Source: Ryuthela nishihirai
Lineage: Eukaryota > Arthropoda > Arachnida > Araneae > Heptathelidae
Assembly: GCA_038380435.1 (NCBI GenBank)
Contig: JAWZYU010000010.1
Coordinates: 40,644,135 to 40,708,134, forward strand
Direction of reading: 5' to 3'
DNA length: 64,000 bases
Position numbers and translations under genes: made by a program. The notes beneath the pieces are model-generated. The model worked only from the letters and a program-made list of their open reading frames with translations, searched no databases and was not told the DNA's origin. This document shows positions 53,552-63,938 of the stretch, piece after piece. Numbering within the stretch: the stretch's first letter is position 1; each line of letters begins with the position of its first letter.

Positions 53552-54467
53552 GCAAGGTTTTCCAAAGAGGTCGATATTGACCCTATCAAACATGATATTC
53601 AAAAATTATCGTGTTTGGGGTCAGTATCAACCTCTTTAGGAAACCCTACACAGTCCTACTGACCCTTTGGAGTCAATGGGACTGTGTAGGGGTCAATAGG
53701 AATGCAGGGACTGTATTGGGGTCAATAGGACTGTGCAGGGGATAAAAGAACTAAGGGTTGGGGGGGTCAAAAAAGGCTTAAGCATGGAATGGCAGTTTAC
53801 AAGGTTAATGGCAAAAAATAGTTTCATTTTCTACTAGCCAAAGTAACTGGCATTGCTTGAGAAGAAAAGCATTTTTAAAAAATGTTTAAAGTTTGCTTTA
53901 AATTATTTATTTATTTCTTAAGTTTTATAAGCTAACATGCATATGTAACACACACTTCCTTACAGATCATTCACATTATGTTACAGTACACATTTGATTC
54001 ATTTAGAATATATTTCATTTGTTCAAGAGAGAGCACATCTCTGGCAAGATCAAAAACTCATAACCAGCATAAACTATTATATACAATTTCCATTCACAGT
54101 TCAATTGTATGCAGAAATGATCTTTAAAGGAACAATTCTTAAATCCAAACTATTGTCTAGCCCATGAATTTCTTTGCACTTTTGTTTTAAAAAAAAATGC
54201 ACCGTTTTCTTGAACAACCTCAGGTGTTTTGATATCAGTGACAAAATGCGACTTTTTGATAGGGGAGACAAGTACCAAAAGTATTGCTGGAATTAAATTG
54301 GAACACTTTTCTGGCACTTGTGTTTCCAAATCATTGAAAAGTAAGTCAATTCAGTTCAATGATTATGTCTCTACATTTATTATGCAGTGGCGTTCCTTGA
54401 TTCTTTCATTTACATTCTTAAGAATTTGGGTTAGGGGTCAATGAACTCAGAAGTTTCAAAAGCCTGA
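53552..54467 (+). mobile_element. hAT-like non-autonomous repeat, copy 2
   Basis: It starts CAAGGTTTTCCAAAGAGG and ends TTTCAAAAGCCTG; the ends are weakly inverted (CAAGGTTTTCCAA against CAGGCTTTTGAAA). ATTTAAAG (53544-53551) and ATTTAGAG (54468-54475) could be an 8-bp duplication, although shared sequence upstream of both copies weakens that reading. It contains the fold-back cluster at 53553-53690 and T/A-rich non-coding DNA. Confidence 0.5.
53553..53690. repeat. Two consecutive fold-backs plus short tandem repeats
   Basis: AAGGTTTTCCAAAGAGGTCG onward to ATCAAACATGAT faces ATCGTGTTTGGGGTCAGTAT and its continuation to TTTAGGAAACCCT, about 45-bp arms. Next, CCTACACAGTCCTACTGACC faces AGTCAATGGGACTGTGTAGG. 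After that GGACTGTRTWGGGGTCAATAGGA-like units repeat three times to about 53750. Confidence 0.75.
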
Positions 54468-54614
54468 TTTAGAGTATACATGGTATGCATAAAGGTGTTC
54501 CCTCCTGTCTCGTGTAACACCCTTAAGTTCTTAGACATACTCTGGTGGAATGTTTATTATTGTCTATGCTTATGGATAATCTAATTAAAAGCATAAGAGT
54601 ATGTTGATTTACCT

Positions 54615-54830
54615 CTGAGTTGTACTGTTGTTTACATGGTAAGCTAAATGGCCAAGTCAGAAGCCCAAGAATTTATAGCTTGGCAGGGGAAGGAAATCCC
54701 CTAAAGAGTTGTTGGGAGATAAATTAAAATCTCCCATCAAGATTATCCGATATGTTCTTTCACATGCACAGGGAACAAGTCTTCTAACAGAGCTTAACAT
54801 CCCATCCAACATATAGGGTCTCTTTAAAAT
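54615..54830 (-). repeat. SINE-A, degenerate, reverse orientation
   Basis: AGCTAAATGGCCAAGTCAGA, GTTGTTGGGAGATAAATTAA and CTTAACATCCCATCCAACAT are the reverse complements of SINE-A body motifs. Head not preserved. Confidence 0.65.
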
Positions 54831-55466
54831 TATAAGGTGCTACTGTGAGGCATGTATTGCATCAGAGATGATCACACATCCTATTGAGGACTTTTTTTAT
54901 TCCATTTTGTGCATTACTTTTGATCCTACTAATGTATCTGATTTTACATTGCAGAGGTTTTAGGTGTTGCATTTTGGCTTCCATTAAAGCATATTAAATG
55001 CTATATTGGTAACAAAATTTATTTATATTCTTCACCCACTGTGATATTGAAATATTTTAAATGTATCCTTAACTTTTGCAAAGAAATGAAAATATAAAAC
55101 TTATCAACAGTCTATTATATACCCCTCTCCAAACTAGGTATGTGTTTGTAATAATTTTCAGCAACATAACAGTACATCTGACACTCAGCAGATGCACATA
55201 AATAGATCTGACTCCTATCTACTGCAACTTTATATTGTCTGCAGCCATTCTCACCTGGCTACTTTGCATATTAGTTTTTCCATATATCTTTTATTATACA
55301 TGGGAGCACTTGTCATGTCCCATATATTTACTTATATTTTATGGCAATATGTGATAACTAGTTATGTATTACAGTGTAAATCAGAGGGCATGTAATCAGT
55401 GTCATCTTAGTAACAAACAGAAAGTGTAAATGTGTTTCCAACATTTTGGCTTACATTTGTAGATGC
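54831..55466. other. AT-rich non-coding stretch
   Basis: No supported feature. Confidence 0.4.
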
Positions 55467-55832
55467 AAGGGTGCTCTATTTATTGGTAGCATGCTAGGCT
55501 TGTGTTTCCAGGTTCAAGTCTCGGCTGGGCCAGCATTGAGATTTATTTCTGGAAAGCCTGCCATCCATCGGATGAGAGTCTGCTCAGAGGTAAAACAACC
55601 CAACCCATCGGATGAGAAGTTGAGCCTTGGCCCCCATGTGCAGGAAAGACATACCTTGTCCACATTATAAAACATGCTGGATATCCTTGATAGGAAGCTA
55701 CCATTTTTCTCAACAGCTGTCCAGTAGGTCCCTCCCCCAACCTTTTCTGAGCCTTCAGAGTCCTCATGACCTGGCCATTTAGTCCATTGTGTGCAAAAAA
55801 GTGTTGCTCAAAGGTAAAACAACCCAAAGCTT
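55467..55832 (+). repeat. SINE-A, degenerate, with internal duplication
   Basis: Head TTGGTAGCATGCTAGGCTTG and the body to AAAGGTAAAACAACCC are recognisable. An extra TGCTCAGAGGTAAAACAACC at 55583, normally terminal, sits mid-body and is flanked on both sides by CCATCGGATGAGA, suggesting an internal duplication or a second insertion. Confidence 0.7.
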
Positions 55833-56385
55833 ACATGTGTTTACACTATAAATTGCATAATGACCTTTCAGTTGTCCTATGGATAAATACCCTTTTAAAG
55901 GATTGTAACTGAATTTTAATTACTAACTTCAACCTCACTTACACGAATAGACTGATTTTCATGACCTGATCCAATTTAATATGATTTACTTAAATATAGC
56001 TCAATAAGAAAAAGCATATTTTCTATAAACTTTTTTTATGATTTTATTAATGTTTAAAAAGTACTTGAATATGACTGGCATTAAATTGATTAAACTATAA
56101 ATATTAATAGCCTGATTAAAAAAAATTTCATGCAAAACAATTATTTTATATCTGTATTGCTATAGAATTATTATCATGTTGTCCAACATTTTATGTCAGC
56201 CATAAATTCTAATTGTACTAGATTTTTTTTCATGCATTTTCTTGCAATAGTTATTGATTGCAAAATATAAAGATTAGTACAAGCTTTACCAAAGTCTTTC
56301 AATATGTAGGACAATTCCTTAATACCAGAGATTTCTACTCAATGTCTATCAGTTTAAATCCTCTATCAATCTCTAAGATATATTG
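55833..56385. other. AT-rich non-coding stretch
   Basis: No supported feature. Confidence 0.4.
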
Positions 56386-56387
56386 GG

Positions 56388-56770
56388 TTGGGTTGTTTTA
56401 CCTCTGATCAGCATTTTTTGCACACAATGGGCTAAAGGGGTAAGTCACAAGCACCTCAAGGGCTCAGAATAGGCTGGGGAAGTGGACTAACTGGACACCT
56501 AGTGAGACAAATGGGAGCCTCCTGTCAAGGCTATCGAAGAGGAAGTTCATTAGCATGCACAGAGTATAGCATACCTGCACATGGGGTCATGGCTTTATGT
56601 CCCATCTGATGCGTAGTGACCTTCCCAAGCCCAAGAGTGTCTCCTTTCTGACCCAGAACACAGTGGAGGATTTAGCAGAGATAAATCTCAATGCTGGCCC
56701 AGGTGGCATACCTTTTAACTGCTGATTATGATCCTGACACACTACAGACTGAGTCAACCTCCTCCCCCTA
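56388..56770 (-). repeat. SINE-A, full length, reverse orientation
   Basis: It begins GGGTTGGGTTGTTTTACCTC (reverse of the 3' end) and runs to the head near 56765. The flanks CTAAGATATA (56372) and CTAAGATACA (56767) are a 10-bp duplication with one change. It is substantially diverged. Confidence 0.75.
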
Positions 56771-56917
56771 AGATACAAGATCACTTGTACAAAGCTTTTT
56801 TCATCTAATATTTCCATATTTTATCACAAATGATTATTATTATCATTACAAAACTTTTTTTTAACTAGAAGATAGATTGACTGTATTTTTGTTACCTTTT
56901 TATAAATATAATCGTCC

Positions 56918-57120
56918 CGTGGCAAGTGATTAACACGTTTGGCTACTGATCTAAGGGACTTGGGTTCGAGCCCTGGGTAAGGCATGGATGTACGTGTCGT
57001 TTTTCTGCTGATGTCCTGCCATCCTCTCAGACCCTCTACTCTGGCATATAAACTGACAGGTTCCTGCAGTCTATGTGGCAAGCAGCTGCTTGAGGGGGTA
57101 TTTTTATTTATTTATTTTAT
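56918..57120 (+). repeat. SINE-B, full length
   Basis: A-box-like GTGGCAAGTGATTAACACG and B box TGGGTTCGAGCCCTGG, then the standard body to GCAGCTGCTTGAGGGGGTAT and a TTTATTTATTTATTTTAT tail. A Tc1-like remnant begins 5 bp after the tail. Confidence 0.85.
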
Positions 57121-57125
57121 AAATA

Positions 57126-57575
57126 CACTGAAGAGCCAAAACATTATTATCAGTGTGTCTTTATGCAAATCGAAACAACTGCAGGTAAAAGACAGCACAT
57201 GTGAAGCTCATGAAATGGTATAAATAATACCTGATACTGAGCTCTGTTAATCAGTGTTATTCTTATTCTTCAGATGGGAAAGATAGCAGGTGAGTTTGAC
57301 AAAGGCCAAATTGAATGGCCAGACGACTGGGGGCAGAGCATTTCTGAACCTAGTGGATGTCCACTAGGAACACTGCCCAAAGCATAACACTTCCTCAACC
57401 AACTTGTTTAATCCCATGGTACATCCTGGTGAAACAGACAGACTTGCTGAAGATAGCAAGGCTTGTGGGGTGCTCACAGTCAGCCATGGGTTAGTACCTT
57501 CAAAAAGTGGTCTGAGGAGGGAAAAACTGCAAACCGCCAGCAAGGTGTGGGCCAACCATGGCTCATTATAAGCTG
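57126..57575 (+). mobile_element. Rearranged Tc1-like copy with internal inversion
   Basis: It starts at a TA followed by CACTGAAGAGCCAAAACATT and continues with GTGTCTTTATGCAAATCGAA, matching the right end of the 9-10-kb element. A transposase start MGKIAGEFDKGQIEW follows at 57274. From about 57370 to 57450 the sequence matches 9518-9578 in the opposite sense, then from 57460 the sense orientation returns (CTTGTGGGGTGCTCACAGTC). The far terminus is missing. Confidence 0.75.
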
Positions 57576-57579
57576 CTTA

Positions 57580-57662
57580 TACATAGTCGTATCAGAATAA
57601 TATGACCACCTACCATAATATATGTATGGTGGATGGTCATATTATTCTGATACGATTGTGTA
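57580..57662. mobile_element. 83-bp palindrome, Tc1-type ends only
   Basis: The left half TACATAGTCGTATCAGAATA then ATATGACCA is the near-exact reverse complement of the right half, which ends GGTCATATTATTCTGATACG then ATTGTGTA. TA is at each edge and about 5 unpaired bases lie in the centre. It looks like two Tc1-type terminal repeats with nothing between. Confidence 0.8.
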
Positions 57663-58065
57663 TATTGCATGAAATTGCCTTTTCAAAAAATGGAATAGAG
57701 TGCAAAGTGATAAATCCAATATATCCTTGGGACTTCAGGGTTGCCGAAGTTTTGATTTTTTGTATTTTGGTCAATGCATACATAACATAACCAATCAGAA
57801 ACAATATATATATTATTTACCACAAGAACTTGATACTTTATTATTTAAAATGTTGTAAAAAATTATATGAAATTTGTAGAATGAAGTAGTTTAATTTATT
57901 TGTACTGAGTTCAAAATTAAAGGATGATGTATCTCAAAAGGTATTTAAGGGAATGACATAAATGTGGTGTACATGAAAATATGCAATGCCATTACTACAC
58001 ATTTAAAATGTGAATAATGGCGACATACAAGAATGAATGAATCAAAACAAGAGTTGACATAACAT
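57663..58065. other. AT-rich non-coding stretch
   Basis: No supported feature. Confidence 0.4.
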
Positions 58066-58079
58066 ACATCATCCTCAAG

Positions 58080-60053
58080 CAGCCCTGGGCTACGGAGGTC
58101 CAACCAGACTGTGCAATTTAGTTCTCCAAGCAAGTCTGTCCTGAGCTACATCTACTGCATCTGGCCACTGCATACCAATTCTAATAAGATCCTGTTTGAC
58201 ATTGTCTGCCCACCGCATCCTAGGTCTCCCCCTCTTTCTGAGGCCTTTTGGCACACTGTTCATAACCCTATTCGCCAATCTATAATTATCCATATGGGCA
58301 ACATGGCCAAACCAACGGAGTCTATCTCTGCACAATATGCTGCTTAAAGGAGGTTGCAAACTCCTTTGCCTAACCTCATCATTAGTTACAAAGTTGAACC
58401 ACCTAATGCCCAAGATACTGCGTAAGCATCTGCAATCAAAAGCATCTAGTTTCCTGTTATCTTGTTTACAAAGTGTCCAACTTTCACTACCATAAGTAAC
58501 CCTAGAAAGAACCAAACTATTATACAGTCTAATTTTAGTCTTTAGGTGTATACGCCTATTTCTTCACACTCTCCATAGATTAAAAGTCCCGGCGGCAATC
58601 CCTATCCGTCTGTTAATCTCATGCCGCACATCACCATTATCTGTTACATAGCTCCCAAGATAATTAAACTGTGACACCTGCTCAAGACTGCAACCATTCA
58701 GATTAACTGAATCACAACCTGCCTGACCAATTTTCATCACTTTAGTTTTCTCTCTGTTTATAACCAAACCTACTCTAGTACCAGTTTCATCAGCAGCTCG
58801 AATGAAAGAGTTCATCTCATCAACATCATTTGTCAAAAGGGCTAAATCATCAGCATAATCTAAATCAGAAATTTTCGTATCTCCAGTCTATTTAAGGCCA
58901 AAATCTTTCCCTCGAAGTGAATTTTGCATAGCATAATCAATAACCAAGCTAAAGAGAAAAGGAGACAAAATGCACCCTTGTCGAACACCAGAAGTAATGC
59001 TAAACCAATTGCTACAAGCCTTACCAACTGTCACACACAACTCATTGTTATTATAGAGAGCTTTCATTATGTTAACTAATTTGTCTGGTATACTGTAACG
59101 CTCCAAATAATATGCAATAATACTTAAATGTTGGAACTTTCTTTTGATCCAATTAGTTTTATGCTCCGGATAGCTGATACGGGTGCCAGGCAATAATTAA
59201 CAAATTGCCAAAAAAGTAGACTAAGTTTAAAGTAGGGTTCAAAATGCCAGCGAGCATTAATGAGTAAATAGTTAGAATCAAAATTGATTGTCAAAAAGTC
59301 TAGATGCTATAAATCTAAATTCGCGTTGCTCAAGAGAAAAAATTGTACAGACTCAAAAGGTTTAAAATAACAAACAGATTTATTTCCAAAATAGTTCAAC
59401 TCACCAAGACATCAATGAAGAAGATACATCAAACTCAGTGCTTCTGCACTCTATACAACTCCAGCTCCTCACTCCTGTGCTACAACCACTGTGCTTGTGC
59501 TGAGTGCCTCTGCACTCTAAGCACTTCTGTCTGAGTGCCTCTGCACTCTATCCGCTTAGTACTTCTGCACTAACTTGTGCTGCTGTGACTCGCAGGTCAC
59601 CGGTTTTAAAAGACAAGAGCTGGATGCATGCCGGGAAAGACATTTACATACAGTGATGAATGACGCAAGCTATGACGCAAGAGGGGGCGTGTCCTTGTGC
59701 ACGCGTTTAGCGGTGACAGTCGGAAGATCGGAGTTGCGCATGCACAACTCCCAACTATTGAAAATGAGCGCTGTGATGCCAAAAAGGAGATAAAAATCCC
59801 GAAAATGATAAATATAACATAAATTAAACAAAACTGGTTAAGGTAAAGCAAAAGTGAATGATGGGGCATCACAATACCATATGATCTCACAATCAACCAC
59901 AAATTATGACTATCAACAGAGTCGAAAGCCTTTTTGAAATCAACAAAGCTAGCAACCAAAGGTTTCTGAAACTCTAAACATTTCTCAAGAATCTGCCTAA
60001 GTGAAAATATCTGATCCACACATCCCCTACCACTTCTGAATCCACATTGCTCA
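58080..60053 (-). pseudogene. Reverse transcriptase relic (RTE-like), copy 5
   Basis: From 5' to 3' on the minus strand: EQCGFRSGRGCVDQIFSLRQ and VDFKKAFDSVDSHNLW (60050-59880), the insertion, then LCVTVGKACSNWFSITSGVR and QGCILSPFLFSLVIDYAMQN (motif B). The palm motif C lies near 58850 (YADDLALLT). The C-terminal 141-codon frame at 58515-58090 has SESWTLCKQDNRKLDAFDCR and LRWFGHVAHMDNYRLANRV, ending LAWRTKLHSLVGPP. Only a few frameshifts apart from the insertion. Confidence 0.85.
59094..59873 (-). mobile_element. Solo LTR (780 bp) inserted in the LINE
   Basis: The insert runs TGTAACGCTCC to GGGGCATCACA, so its ends are TG and CA with an 11-bp imperfect inverted repeat (TGTAACGCTCC against TGTGATGCCCC). 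ATAC at 59090-59093 and 59874-59877 is a clean 4-bp target duplication. It contains a short subrepeat (GAGTGCCTCTGCACTCT, three variants around 59480-59560). I choose minus because an AATAAA is present on that strand at about 59380. No coding region; probably a gypsy-type LTR left after LTR-LTR recombination. Confidence 0.75.
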
Positions 60054-61605
60054 GGAATTGTAAATAATTCTGGTGAAGACAATAATGAAGGGCTAGGAAA
60101 AACTGATTTATAAGTTACAGTGAGAGAGTGAAGGTTAACAAAATTTCACTTGCTTATGTTGAACAACAAAGGGAGGCAACTACAATAGATGCACTACTGT
60201 TCAGACATTAGCATGTCATAGCCACAAAGAAAAAAGGAAAATCAAAAAGAAATCTCATTTTCTCACTTTCATTCACAGAGTACATATGTTAATACTATGT
60301 GATATTTATTTTTTCTTTGGAGTGGGGGCTAGCCTCTACATAAAAGGAGAAAGTTAAAATATAGATTGCACTACAGTCACAAACATTACTCATAATTTTA
60401 GTTTACAATATAATCAGAATTAGTGATGTGATATAATGTTAATACAATAAAAGTTCTTCACAGTGAGATTGAAAAGATTGTGGAAAACATTTGCTCTAAA
60501 TCTCATTATACAGAACAAACCTTTATTTTCACTTGCAGATTAAAATTTTTTAAAATGCAATTTAATAAGTCATAAAATTATTTTTTTTTAAATTTTTTTC
60601 ATTGTATGAAAATTTAACAAGAATCACCAATTGTAAATAGGGGATGCTTATTTTCGAATAGTATAAGATTTTCATTTTCTACCTTGAATGCTCTCTAATG
60701 GTGGAAAATCCAACTAACAGAAAATTTGGAAAATGTGAATAGTAATATTTTATTAGTACCTCTCCAATTTGTTTTTTATCTCTTCAAGCAAAACTATGTC
60801 TAATGGTCATAAAGATAGTCAACAGTGTGAAATTAAGCTGAAGAGATAAACAGAATATAAAATGCTTTTAAGATTGACATATCTGTCTTTTTTCATTCCC
60901 CTACCCTACTCTTTTCACAACTAAACAAATAAACTAACACATTATTCGGTAAGTTTGCTTTAGCAGGGGTATACTTTAATTGAGTGAAGGAGGTAGAATA
61001 AAGCTTCCCAAATTATAGATATCAATAAATGAAAAGTGGAAATATCATACAATCCTTTTATAAAGTCAAGCAAAAATATTATAAAAATTCATGACTCTCT
61101 CTATGTATTATCTTACAACATCATTTTAAAGTAAGACCCATATTTTAAAGTGCTATATTTTATTAAATAATTGAACAAAGTAATTGTGTGTACAAAATGT
61201 CAAGAAACTCTGTTTTATGTTCAACAAACTTCAATGTTGGTGCCATTGGTGGCACAGCAAATATACATGCAATATTCAATTTCTGCCCATATTCAGCTCA
61301 ACATGTGTGATGCAACGGCTACAGTGATTCTTTCTGTAACATCTTGTTGTAACTTTTTTCTCTCAAATTTGGCTATTATTTTTTCTGCGAAAAAAAAAAA
61401 GGCACAATTATGCTTCAGTCCACACCAAACTTTCACCTTTGGATTTGCAAACACAACATCTAGAGGACAACATTGTATGTATTACTAGTGCCACCATGTT
61501 ATACTAACTCCACACTGTCATAACAAGGAAACTAGGAGAGTTTCTTTATATTTTGGAGACACGATTACTTTTGTTGCATAGTTATTTAATAAACAACACT
61601 TTTAA
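60054..61605. other. AT-rich non-coding stretch
   Basis: No gene recognised. CTCTCTAATGGTGGAAAATC at 60692 resembles part of the 290-bp repeat unit. The 105-codon ORF at 61171-61488 has no recognised domain. Confidence 0.4.
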
Positions 61606-61631
61606 ATATGGATATTCTTTTATAATGATCG

Positions 61632-61827
61632 CTGTGGTCAAGTGGTTAGTGCGCTTGGCTACTGATCTAAGGGACCTGGGTTCGAGCCCCGGATAAGGCA
61701 TTGATTTTGTGTTGTCTTTCAGCTGAGGTCCCGCCATCCTCTCAGACCTTCTATGGTCTATAAACTGACAGGCTCCTGTCAGACCTTTATGATAAGCAGC
61801 TGCTTGAGGACTTATTTATTTTTATTT
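61632..61827 (+). repeat. SINE-B, full length
   Basis: A box GTGGTCAAGTGGTTAGTGCG, B box GGGTTCGAGCCCCGG, body, AAGCAGCTGCTTGAGGACTT and a TTATTTATTTTTATTTA tail. It sits inside the first copy of the tandem unit. Confidence 0.9.
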
Positions 61828-61902
61828 ATATGTAGGTATATGCTCCAATTTTTGGCAGCCTAATATGGATATTCTTTTATAATGATCCTGTATATGTAGG
61901 TA

Positions 61903-62531
61903 GAGTACTGTGCGAATTAGTTGGGACAAGCGAAGCCTGGAGAACCTCTTCGATCTGGCCACATCCAGCAATCCCCCAAACACCCACCCAAGATCATGTT
62001 TTGGGGATGTTTCACAGCTTCCGGGCCACAGACACTTCACCCCATTGAAGGAATGATGGACAGCAAAAAGTACATAGGCGTTCTGGGGGCGAAAATGGTC
62101 CCACACTGCAGAAGCTGTTTCCTAACGGCGATGGGGTATTTCAACAGGATCTGGCTCCATGCCACAATTCTAAGCTTGCTAAGAGCTTCTTTACCCAGCA
62201 ACATTTGAAGGTATTGGAGTGGCCAGGAAATTCACCCAATCTAAACCCCATTGAAAATTTGTGGGCCATTAAAGCGCGCATATCTAAGATGGATTGCACG
62301 ACGAAAACCAAAATGATAGAAAGTGTCATGAAAGTGTGGTACCATAACGCTGAAGTGAAGGAGATGTGTGGAAAGCTAGTGGCATCAATGGTTGAGAGGG
62401 TGAAAGAAGTAATTAAAGCTAAGTGGGGGGGGGGTCATATTCACTATTAACTACACTATTAAACAAATAAATATTTTAGTTGTCTTTGTTACTGCATTTT
62501 CCTATTGTCACAACTAATTTGCACAGTACTG
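61903..62531 (+). mobile_element. Tc1-like transposon, N-terminal half deleted
   Basis: The left end AGTACTGTGCGAATTAGTTG and the reverse complement of the right end AGTACTGTGCAAATTAGTTG form inverted repeats, with TA at 61901-61902 and 62532-62533. The unoccupied site is preserved in the neighbouring duplicate (TGTAGGTATATGCTCC at 61833), confirming the TA insertion. The transposase helix-turn-helix region and first catalytic block are missing. Confidence 0.85.
61940..62450 (+). pseudogene. Tc1-like transposase, C-terminal part
   Basis: Frames give KHPPKIMFWGCFTASGPQTL and MMDSKKYIGVLGAKMVP (61921 frame). After a frameshift come NGDGVFQQDLAPCHNSKLAK (second catalytic Asp) and, in the 62205 frame, VLEWPGNSPNLNPIENLWAI (third acidic site, SPN in place of the usual SPD). 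SMVERVKEVIKAKWGGGHIH follows as the C-terminus. One main frameshift and the loss of the N-terminal half inactivate it. Confidence 0.85.
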
Positions 62532-62533
62532 TA

Positions 62534-62856
62534 TATGCTCCAATCTTTTGCAGCCTAAGATTTCCTAATCTTGGAAAGTATTGGGGATAAGATTATTTTT
62601 GGATCAATTGTTTCACAGTTTTGCTTAGAATGGATGGTTGTTTTTAAATTTTTAAAATTTCACAAATTCCAATTTTGGATTATTTTATTCTGGAAAATTG
62701 TACTTGCTGTGGTGTTCCAAATAATGTTGCAACAATACATATTGGCATAGCACTACAGATTTCCAGCATAACATGTCCAATAGAAGTGTGCACCACTTCA
62801 TTCACTTTAGAAAAGTTTTAGACTTTTTTAACAGCTTTTTAAAAAACGTTACCACT
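62534..62856. other. Unassigned non-coding stretch
   Basis: After the tandem unit ends near 62560, nothing is recognised. Confidence 0.4.
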
Positions 62857-62892
62857 CAAGCAGCTGCTTGCCGCAGACGTCTGACCTGTAAG
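62857..62892 (-). repeat. SINE-B 3' fragment, reverse orientation
   Basis: CTCAAGCAGCTGCTTGCCGC then AGACGTCTGACCTG is the reverse complement of the SINE-B end (CAGACCTCTGTGGCAAGCAG, CTGCTTGAGG). Confidence 0.65.
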
Positions 62893-63049
62893 TTTAACCT
62901 CCCAGGTCCCACATCCATTATGCAAGTTGATAGAGTCCATAATGAGAGACCAAGGATGCCTATATCAATTTTTAATACAACACATTAAATTTTGATTTCT
63001 TTTTTAATTTGCCATTTGAAAAAATTCTTGTATTTATCTTATAAAAATG

Positions 63050-63938
63050 CATTATTGATTCTTGAAATATAATACTTTTTCCATTTGATGCATAAATTAT
63101 TAAATTATGATATATAAAATTTGTTAAAATCATCTGATTGCGATTTCTTAGAAACAATATACATTATTGCTGATTTGTTTGTTAACTTTACTCTGTCTGA
63201 AGCAATCCCCTCATTTATGCTCACAAGTTTGATTTGAACTATTATCAACAAAGTTTTCCTTAATTTTTTTTTAAATATGAAAAATAACAAAAATTCTGTT
63301 TAATTTGTTATATAATATGACCTATTTGTTGATTAGAATAGTTTTAACAAATAACTAAAGTTGACTTGTTTAGTTGATTCAGCACAATTGGCAACAAGCC
63401 TGACTTTTCTCCTGATGTAGGGAGCCCCTCATTGTAGGCTAATTTCACCATGTTCTTACAACTCCTTGAACCTTGCACTTTTCTCAAAGTATGGTACTGA
63501 GAAAAAACTACAAAATGAGAGTAATTTTCCAGTTTCAAGTAAAACTTTATTTTTAAATTTCATTTCTTTTATTTTAAATTTCAGGTTGTTATTCAGGAAT
63601 AAATAGCCTTTCTATTCTTATGTATTATAATTATTTCTGTCTATTAGTTTGTTTTTTTTTAATAAATTTTAATTTGAATTGCTAGATGCATTTTTTATTG
63701 CATGACTCTAAATAAGCCCTATTAAAATAAAAGTTACCTTTGTTTCGTTTAAATATTATATTTTCAGAAGATCTAGAATTAAATGCCGATTAATTTGGCA
63801 TATGACATGCCATAGATCCTTTCATTTATTTGGCAAAAAAGTTCCAAAGTTGTTGTTTTTTTTTTGCTGAGCATATGAAAAAATTTCTTGACCTCTGGAT
63901 GTAAACCATTTTTTTAGGCTGGGCCCTAGAAGGGTTAA
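63050..63938 (-). mobile_element. Inverted copy of the long TTAA-ended element
   Basis: The reverse complement from 63938 begins TTAACCCTTCTAGGGCCCAG and follows 49816 onward (CTATGGCATGTCATATGCCA, GAGTCATGCAATAAAAAATG, TACTTTGAGAAAAGT). It then jumps to sequence like 51360-51480 (TCAAATCAAACTTGTGAGCA), implying an internal deletion. Its other terminus is not evident near 63050. Confidence 0.6.

Larger units (their letters stand above)
58066..60053 (-). mobile_element. RTE-like LINE, copy 5, split by an LTR
   Basis: The best-preserved C-terminal end of the family. It ends (plus strand) CATCATCCTCAAGCAGCCCT and runs 5' to about 60053, where it is truncated. It is interrupted at 59094-59873. 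Joining the two sides across the insertion restores the sequence TGGTATACCATATGATCTCA seen uninterrupted in copy 1 at 6606-6625. Confidence 0.9.
61606..62570 (+). repeat. Tandem duplication, each copy carrying a different transposon
   Basis: A ~66-bp unit occurs twice. The first half, AATATGGATATTCTTTTATA plus ATGATC, is at 61606-61631 and again at 61861-61887. The second half, TATATGTAGGTATATGCTCC plus AATTTTTGGCAGCC, is at 61828-61861 and, split, at 61890-61902 and 62532-62560. Copy 1 is split by SINE-B, copy 2 by a Tc1-like element. Confidence 0.8.

Noticed and set aside
59094..59873. TIR DNA transposon instead of LTR
   Set aside because: The 11-bp end similarity is compatible with either, but TG...CA ends, a 4-bp duplication and an AATAAA favour an LTR; kept as an alternative.
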